A stretch of DNA of 64,000 nt from the NCBI GenBank assembly GCA_035578155.1, contig JAPWDM010000007.1:31036413-31100412 (forward strand). Direction: 5' to 3'. Shown here piece after piece: positions 57,113 to 64,000 of this stretch; the stretch's first letter is position 1; every line of letters begins with the position of its first letter. The notes beneath the pieces are model-generated. The model was given only the letters and a program-made list of their open reading frames with translations. It was not told the DNA's origin and made no database searches. The position numbers and the translations under genes are program-made. This DNA is from Brachynemurus nebulosus (Eukaryota; Arthropoda; Insecta; Neuroptera; Myrmeleontidae).

Positions 57113-58190
57113 GAAGTGCGCACTCTGGGCGGACAAGGGTCGTGAAAAAGTAACCTTTTATCTTTTATTTATATACAGGGTGTCTCATACCAATTTGACC
57201 AGGTAATATCGCAAAAAGAGCTTGGTGGAGAAACCTATATTTTTACTTACCATAAAACTTTACTTGGATTATCGTATATTTTATCCCGATAGCTTTGAAA
57301 AAATCTAGTCACTAAGGAACTCTAACTTAATGCGTGTCAAGCACGCAATTGGCAAAATTTTATTGGCTAAATCCGTCTAGGTTAGTTTAAGTTAGATGAG
57401 ATTGCGTTAGGTTATGTTGTATTTAATTTTTTTCTTGTAATATTCCTGGAATAGATCTTTTGTCATGTGTTAATTTAAAAATATATTTGTCTACGATCTC
57501 CGCGATCCATTACATCAACTACACAAACGTATTTGAGTATAAAACAACGCACTGTAGTGGTTTACAGTAAAACTTGTTAATAATTCTAATCACGTACTCA
57601 ACAAATTCTTATCATACTTTTTTATTGTCTGATTACGTTCAGTTCAGAGTTTTTTTGTAATTATGTTTTTTTTTTAGGGCAATTAAATAAATAATAAAAC
57701 ATGTTAAAGTAGGATTTTCTTTGGTAGGAAGTGACGTATGCACGCAGGCGCATCAAAAGTAAAAAAAAAAAAACGTTATTTACTGTAAATTTTCTCATTT
57801 ACACAACATTAGGGGCGCTTAAAACATCGTACTAAAATGGTATCGATTACAGTGTTGGAGATTGATTGAGAATGCAGATTGCTATAGCCAAACGATCTTA
57901 AAGTAAGATACCCTCGAATCAACATAAAATTTCGAGTTTTATAAGGTGATTGCCTTTACATTTGGCACGAACCTTCAAAGGATATTTCTCTAAGGTCCAA
58001 ACTTTGGAAAGTTCAAAACTTATTTGGTTCTCTTTTTGGTTCCGAGCATAACGACAACGTCTTATCAAAATTTAACTACGAAAGGGCTCCAGTCATGTCG
58101 ACTACCTCATTCCCTTTGTTTACCCCTTTTTAAAAGTTTATCTAAAAAAATTTTTTTCCGATTTGATAAACTTAAATTTTTTTGATAAGC
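57113..58190. other. No gene seen; retroelement-like and mariner-like fragments
   Basis: ATACAGGGTGTCTCATACC (57174) resembles a mariner-type end without partner. GGAACTCTAACTTAATGC then GTCAAGCACGCAATTGG (57318-57352) matches fragments at 39888 and 46733. Otherwise AT-rich. Confidence 0.4.
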
Positions 58191-58470
58191 TTAAATTTTC
58201 ATTCAAACAAATATCGATACTTTTTTAAGCGTTAAAGAAACGTTTAAAAGCAACTCTTTAACTCTGAATAGATTTCCTGTAGCCTGGAATCATTTTCGCT
58301 ATTTTGGAATAACATTAGGTCGCGTGTAATATGAAATGTCGTTTTTCGGCCACTTGGTCGAGAATGTAATTCATATGAATATTGACACTCAGTATGTTTT
58401 TTGTTTGTCCTATATTTTGTCGCGGTGGAAATGTGTAGGGGCTCAAAGTGGATTAATTCGTCCCTGCGTG
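58190..58470 (+). repeat. Family B repeat, copy 4, rearranged
   Basis: Sequence 'acttttttaagcgttaaagaaacg', GTGTAATATGAAATGTCG and CGGCCACTTGGTCG follow the order of the second half of family B, and a piece of the first half (GGGGCTCAAAGTGGATTAAT) comes after it instead of before. The order suggests tandem or circularly permuted units. Confidence 0.55.
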
Positions 58471-58751
58471 GAATATTTAATCTAGAACTGCATAGAAGGT
58501 CCTCAACCCAAACTTTTTATAATTAAGATTTATCTATATTTAAAGATCTATTCTTTTTTCGTTTTGTTTATACATATGATTGGTGGATTCGTCATCTCAT
58601 AGACACAATAAACGTTCAAATAATTAATTGTTAATTAAATAAAAAAAAAAATCGATTTCCAATTGAATGAGTCAAAAATTTTATGTTCTCTAATGAGTGG
58701 TTTTTTTACCCGGCTTGTACAAAGTGTTTTGTTTAAAAAGAATTTACTTAC

Positions 58752-59250
58752 CTGTTCACAAATACGTGGCTCAGTGTGCACATACAAGTTGAATGTATTG
58801 AAGTTGAGTGCGGACTGTGGAGTAAATTTGGCGCGGAATATGTTCACCATATAAAATCGAGACAGATACATACATATTTGGATCCTTTTCTACATAATAT
58901 ATATATATGTACGTTGGATTTAAATATTGGTTTTTGAGTGTGTGCGTGTTGACTGGGCAGTTTTGACCGAGCCGTTGCTTATTGTGTGGGGCATACAAAG
59001 AAAAAGGACGGCCGCGGCGTGGACCAAGGAGGCTGCGAGCGCATACCTGTTGGGTTGTTCACTTGTCTACCATTTTACTTACCTGTTGATGAGATGTGTG
59101 ATGGTGGGGCCCATAACATGTCCCGACCACCGAGTCCAACTTCTCACATTCATCGACATTGATTCAGGGGACAGTACACGGTGTAGCGGCAAAAATTTTT
59201 CAATATTTTTGCCCGGCTTGAAATTGTCCACGTTTTTTTAATTTTTTTGT
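58752..59250 (-). other. Candidate minus-strand first-exon cluster (three consensus splice donors)
   Basis: Reading on the minus strand, AACAG|GTAAGT occurs with exon ends at 59083 and 58752, and AACAG|GTATGC at 59047. The DNA between 58960 and 59190 is GC-richer than its flanks. Upstream of 59083 a frame stays open for about 50 codons and contains MSMNVRSWTRWSGHVMGPTI before the donor. Upstream of 58752 another frame runs into the donor after 40 codons. No acceptor-like site precedes them, which would fit first exons. I recognise no protein family; unproven. Confidence 0.35.
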
Positions 59251-61524
59251 TTTTATTTTATTTTTTTGTTTTTTAAATTGATTTTTTTTTATTTTTGGTT
59301 TAAATGTTGTGTTCCATTGTTGGGATAATTGTTTTCGGCAATTTTGACTTTTTGGAGTACAATTGGTCGTAAGTTTTCAATTTTTTTTTTTATTTTTCCA
59401 CTAATTATAATTGATTTTCTTAAATTATGTTAAATATTTTTAAGTAGAAACAGATTTTATTAAAAAATTAATCGTAAATTTATGAAAAATTGAAACATAT
59501 GGCCACAATTAATATTTTAATTATTGCGTAATTTTTGAATTCGTTTCGAAAACTGTAGCAGTAGGTAACCGGTTCTTTTGCCGGATGTGAGTAGTTGAGG
59601 AAAAATTGTCGATAAAACTGAAATGATTGTGAAAGCTCATTTAGAGTTTCAAAATTATTACATGTTTTAAATATGACTTAAGTAATTGTACCTATTTTGT
59701 TTTAAAACAAAAAAAAAAAATAAAAGATCAACTTTCTTTTCGTGTCTTAATTGATGGTGGCTAAACGAGTTATTTTAACTTGTAGCAATTTATTTTAAGG
59801 GTCAATTCAAATTTCGAAAATTTTTGATTTCGTTGTTCATATTTAATTGAATGTATTTTTAAAAATTTAAAATTTACAATTTATTACAAGTCACTAGACA
59901 ATTTAGGCTAAAATTGCATACAATTTTCTTTTACCGTCGCATAATATTGCTATTTTTGAATGAAAGTTTTTGCCAAATATGTATTATGAAAGAAAAAAAA
60001 CACATAGATAAATTATATTAAGCAGAATGTGAAATAATTAATAATATTCGTAATACTAAAATCTAAACCCTACACTAATTAAGATAAAAGGGCAATATTA
60101 TTTGCTTTTGACTGTCCAAAAAAAAAAAAAAAATCGCTTTAGGACTCATGTATGTTTGAATGTGTGTGAGTTTCTTTATTTCATTATGGCTTCAAAACGC
60201 CTGAACCGATTAAGATGTGTGTGGTGTCGTTAGAATTCTTACGTCACTCCTACATCTACCTCGAAACCCTACACCAGATCTGATATCATCTTAGTTACTT
60301 AACGTTAAAAATAATACAAATTTAAATGGTAACCTTATGAAATTTGAAAATTTTATTATGAACCCAAATTAATGCTGGATTTAATCGGCCCAAGAGTGAA
60401 CTTGAGTGTCTGGTGTGGAGGTTCAGATTTAAGACTTTTAAATGTAATATGTAGTTCGTAGAAGGAAGTTCTAGGATTGTTAAAAGAATGTGAATTTTGA
60501 TCCTTCTGCAACCTTCACTTAAGTTAGCTGTAGTATAACTTGGTAAGAATTGATTTTGAAAGGAAATTGTCTTGTAGTGGTTCCGAAATTATTTGGAAGA
60601 CATTTTCATTCTATAAAGTCTAGGGGAAACAACTTTGCTTTTTGAGTCTGTTTTAGGTTCCAAATTGTTTCCAAATTTCTTTGACTTCATTTGTGTTATG
60701 TTGGCCTAACAAATTTCACTTTTACACGCGTAGCAATCAGTCGTGTCATAACTGGATTGGGTGTACCTGTATACTTCGTTATCAAAAATCAAAAAGTTGC
60801 CAGGGTGAAATTAAAATATTCATTACGGTGTGACGTCATCAACACGTTTCACCTTACAACTTTCAAAAATATTTTCGAAATAATTAAAACCACATTCTTT
60901 TCAAGTACCTGTACCATAAGATAAGTCATTATGTAAATGGTACATCAAATTTTTAGGGTAGTCGATGTGATTTTCTGTTTTGAAAAAAAAAATGTTAATT
61001 TTTTGATTTTATCGAATTCCCGTCGTGTGAATGTCGTTTAGGTATTCAAATTGAAATACACGGTTTTTGAATAAAATATTATTTAAATGGACCAAAAAAT
61101 ATTTTTGTGATGCACAAGGGATCCGACCATCAATAATGGTGCGCACCATTTAGTTCTCTATTCACGTGTTAGATTTTTTTGTTACCGTAACAATAGAAGG
61201 CCATAGCAGGTGTTTGGAGTCAAGAGAGAAATTATTTAGAATATTTCCGTATTTTATTATTCATGAAAAAGGTCCCGGTCGATGCTATTTAAATAATGTC
61301 TTTCAGTTTTCTAAAATATTGACATATTTTATCGTGTTTTTTTTTTGAAGAGTCGTAAACAAATAATTTTAATTTAAAAAAAATAATTTGTTGTTTAACT
61401 TGATTAAAAGCATTAATTAATTGATGAGCCAGAAAATTGGTGTCGTCCCGTCAAGAGCCGGACGTCTTTTATCCTGGAAATCAAGTCTTCATTTAAATAT
61501 CAGATTTCCGTAGTCAGAACCAAT
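59251..61524. other. No gene seen; LINE-tail-like fragment near 60145-60250
   Basis: The segment TTTATTTCATTATGGCTTC then AACGCCTGAACCGATTAAG resembles the 3' region of RTE-type LINEs in insects ('...aaccgattttgatg'). Elsewhere the DNA is strongly AT-rich with T runs and no domain-bearing frame. Confidence 0.4.
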
Positions 61525-61923
61525 AAAGGGTGCAGTGCAAAAACGATCATAGTCACAAAAAGTAAATTTTTCAGGGGAGCGTTTTTAAACTTTAAAGTGT
61601 GAATCGCGCATTTTTCAATATAAAAATTTTTTGCCTGAAAACCACGCATAGGATCTGGTTCAAACATTCGGTGGTTATTACTAATATAGTAAGCTAGAAG
61701 ACACTATGCCAGCAGAAAATAGACGGCTAGCCATTTTTGCGAAATTTGACATTGAATCATGTATTATATACGCATTTTTCAGCAAAAAAAATTTGTTCTT
61801 CCCCTGCATATCACGGATTATGTTTGATTTTAACGTGTAATATTAGCACGGGGTCAATATTCTGCATACTGCCAACATAACAGCATGAATTGTGATTCTG
61901 ATCGTTTTTTCCCTGTACCCTTC
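61525..61923. mobile_element. MITE, family A copy 2 (399 bp)
   Basis: It aligns with 125-542 over its whole length in the same orientation, with a deletion of about 20 bp near the right end (GAATTGTGATTCTGATCG) and a mutated left terminus (AAAGGGTGCAGTGC). Flanks CAAT and AATT give no firm duplication. Confidence 0.8.
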
Positions 61924-62112
61924 AATTATGAAATATAATGTATTTCTCTCCTTAATCAAACTTTTCAGCGCATTCTTGCAAATATTATCCCGAATGGAGG
62001 TGCGGCGGTTGGTCCTCAAAACCTCCTAAATTGGTTTTAAAAAAAAAAAAAAAAAAACTTAGATCTTTTCGACGTCCACTAGTGATCAATACCAACCCCG
62101 TTAAGAATCACT

Positions 62113-62467
62113 AACATATCGCTCATTTGCGAGAAGCTTGACATAATTCAAAAAGAGCTGTTTTTCAGTACGATGGTTTCAAATTTTAAAAATAAAAAGA
62201 GTACTTATGACAGTCAATTGAAAAAACCTCTCAAAGAGTACTTCTACACGATGTTATAATGACTTCGAAGGAGATGTCTTTCTTCGAAGTCATAAAAAGT
62301 GCAATAGAGTATGATGTCATAACCTCTCTCGTTCTCTCATTTATGTATCTAGCGCGATGTCGTTTTGTTAGCAAAAAGAATGACATTTTCCGTGACCACC
62401 TGTACCCTTAACTCAATAAGGGTGATTTTTGAGTTATGTCACGCTTTTCACAAATGAGCGATATGTT
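62113..62467. mobile_element. MITE of about 355 bp with about 45-bp inverted ends
   Basis: The ends AACATATCGCTCATTTG continue over GCTTGACATAATTCAAAAA and pair with 62425-62467. A second, inner palindrome (ATGACTTCGAAGGAGATG against TCTTTCTTCGAAGTCAT) lies at 62260-62293. The duplication is not resolved. Confidence 0.7.
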
Positions 62468-62753
62468 TATTAATTGTAAACTTAAACAGTTTGTCTTTTT
62501 TCATCTACCGCAAAAATCTTAAGTACATTCAATAAAATTATGATTTATGCTGATTTTATGGTGCGTATAAACGTTCTGTAAGGCAACAGAGCGTATAACG
62601 TTTGCTAAATGCGGGTAATATTTTAAAATTGTAATATATTTATATTATTAACTATTGTTTTTAAAATATATTGTTTGTGTTAAGTGGTACACTTGATCCG
62701 TTCAATAAAGTATATAACGAAACAGATTTCGTTCGATAGATTATTATATAGAA

Positions 62754-62902
62754 CAGTGGTTCTCGAACTTTTTGATTCTCAATCCCCTTTTGCGCTTAAA
62801 ATTTTTTGCAGGATTCTATCCTCAAATGGATAGAAATGTGTAGGAAGTGGGTATATGATCTGTAGTTAATTGTTTTTGCGACCCCCATTTTGAGAATCAC
62901 TG
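62754..62902. mobile_element. hAT-type MITE, 149 bp
   Basis: The ends are CAGTGGTTCTCGAACTTTT and ATTTTGAGAATCACTG, a terminus typical of many hAT families. The flanks ATATAGAA and ATGTAAAA match at 6 of 8. GACCCCCATTT near the right end pairs with CAATCCCCTTT near the left. Confidence 0.7.
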
Positions 62903-63115
62903 ATGTAAAATAAAATCTCATAGTTATGGGACACAATACGATCATTAAATCGAGTTATTAGGAAAACTATTGCTTATCCGTAAAAAACCTTTTATTGGGC
63001 TTATGGAGATAATCGAGTAATTATTTTCGACAATCAGTTCAAGATGGCGGTCAATATGATAATACATCAAGTCTTAAATTAAAAATCACAAAATGATTGA
63101 AAAAATTATTAAAAC

Positions 63116-63188
63116 TGGATCGGCTGGGAATCGAACCCAGGATCTCCTGATAACTAGCCAGGTGTCTTCGCCACTAGACCAACGATCC
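63116..63188 (-). tRNA. tRNA-like gene, anticodon AGU (Thr by anticodon)
   Basis: On the minus strand the 73 nt fold into a complete cloverleaf: acceptor GGATCGT/CCGATCC with 6 of 7 pairs (7-66 is T-C), D stem GTCT/AGAC, anticodon stem CCTGG/TCAGG, 5-nt variable loop AGATC, T arm CTGGG-TTCGATT-CCCAG, discriminator A. The loop is CTAGTTA, giving anticodon AGT. Internal promoter boxes TGGTCTAGTGG (A) and GGTTCGATTCC (B) are intact, and a T run follows within 20 bp. Oddities: T at position 37, where a purine is normal, and a GGTCTAGTGG D-arm more like tRNA-Glu or tRNA-Asp than tRNA-Thr. It could be a functional Thr tRNA, an anticodon-shifted relative, or a recent tRNA-derived copy. Confidence 0.7.
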
Positions 63189-64000
63189 ATTGTTCGACAG
63201 CCGCTCCAATTCGACAACCATTTAACCACTTATGTGTATTGGTACTCTCTCTAATGCGTGAAACACCACGTCTTGAAAATTTAGTTTTATACTCAAGATA
63301 GGTCTCTTTAGATTTCCAAAGAAATAAAAAAGGAATCGTTGTCCATATATTTGGTATGTATCGATTCAAAATAGAACCTTGTTCGTACGCTAAATTCCCT
63401 ATTAATTTAAAGAAAAGCAACAGTTTTGTTACAAAAACTATGGTTTCAATCTTAATTTGTCTGGAACTGATCACACGTCAAACGATTTTGAGACGGACCG
63501 TATGGAATGCTTGCTTGCACCTTGTCGATTTTCATTATTTTGTGCAATTAACGTTATTTAACGAATCAAGTACGTAATAATTCAGTAATGCGTTACTAAT
63601 TTCATAAGAAAGAAACAAAGGAACTTACGATTAGCATACTCTTTATGTATTATTTTGAATTTCAAATTTAATTTATTTCGGGGGGTGACATTATCTTAAA
63701 TTTATTATGTACGTACGTGTATATTTATGATTATATAATAATTATGGTGGTAACTGCCGTAACTTGTGTTTCATTTTGTGTAAATTTTGATTGAATTTTA
63801 AACACGTTTTCACGCACCACATCTGTGCGCTCGCTAATTTAATTTTATGCTTTGCAAATTTTGTCGTTTGTCATAAAACTTTTAAATGTCGTTGATATTA
63901 TCAAAAATGTACGCCCCGTAAATTGTTTTAAGATAACGTACAATTCAAACAAACCAATCAGTACAGTGGCTGTGTAATGAACTATTTAACATCTCGATCA
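63189..64000. other. No gene seen
   Basis: AT-rich sequence flanking the tRNA; frames of 73 and 106 codons here (the latter runs across the tRNA) have no domain. TACGTACGTGTA at 63709 is a short palindrome-like run. Confidence 0.5.

Noticed and set aside
1..64000. CRISPR array, bacterial operon, symbiont or viral insertion
   Set aside because: No regularly spaced direct repeats of suitable length, no long ORFs, no ribosome-binding-site pattern and no viral protein signature in any frame.

Overview
This is an AT-rich, gene-poor stretch of a eukaryotic nuclear genome, most likely an insect. The small (TA)n/(CA)n-bearing elements, abundant hAT, TTAA-type and mariner-like miniature elements, LINE tails with the 'gacggacgg...ggaaccctaaaa' style, and short AT-rich non-coding DNA all fit an insect; a hemipteran such as an aphid relative is my guess, not something the sequence proves. 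No open frame exceeds about 157 codons, and the longest ones simply read through TA microsatellites. I see no convincing intact protein-coding gene. The one clear gene-like unit is a 73-nt tRNA cloverleaf near the right end (63116-63188, minus strand).

What fills the window is a dense, layered graveyard of non-autonomous DNA transposons. Many can be delimited to the base by their inverted ends and target-site duplications (TSDs). Fifteen elements have hAT-type ends, 12 of them with a TSD matching at 7 or 8 of 8 bp (1865, 5622, 9606, 16657, 20866, 27246, 34713, 36582, 39226, 44297, 52695, 55103, 55505 are exact or near exact; 16216 and 62754 are weaker). Ten lie between TTAA or near-TTAA tetranucleotides: five with CCC/CTC-type ends (9992, 13392, 29255, 30799, 35966), four with GGG-type ends (11721, 33809, 37644, 42416) and one palindromic element (56945). 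There are also a deleted mariner with perfect 26-bp ends and recognisable transposase remnants (49176-49861), a Harbinger-like element with TAA duplications (4651-5163), TA-inserted elements with 'CAGGGTGTAA' ends (3756, 13301, 13810), and several foldback structures.

Layout: 0-10 kb holds a 418-bp MITE, a decayed hAT transposase tail, a microsatellite-bearing repeat (family D), a Harbinger-like MITE and an unusual element whose ends are arrays of ACAATCGCC motifs with a hAT nested inside. 9.6-21.3 kb holds a 1-kb hAT with a TTAA element inside it, a TTAA element of the G family, a TA element broken by a TTAA element, two hATs, and a TA-flanked element (18567) that shares its interior with family D. 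22-32 kb has another D copy, a 1-kb hAT made of CCGGTATT words, two TTAA elements and a CpG-rich patch. 33.8-45 kb has more TTAA and hAT elements and a foldback. 47.8-53.6 kb has a foldback beside a D copy, the mariner relic, a near-perfect 113-bp-arm hairpin (51302-51556) and a hAT containing a D copy. 53.9-59.3 kb is the best place to look for transcription: a GC-richer block with a consensus plus-strand splice donor at 54276/54277 and three consensus minus-strand donors at 58752, 59047 and 59083. The right end repeats the first MITE, then a long-TIR element, a short hAT and the tRNA.

The most distinctive observation is that several hAT-type families here (39226/55505, 20866, 27246, 16216) are built almost wholly from short reiterated 'words' in both orientations, each family with its own word, while keeping ordinary hAT ends and duplications. 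I found no sign of a defence system, virus, biosynthetic cluster or symbiont gene. All family names rest on termini and TSDs read by eye; no search was run.
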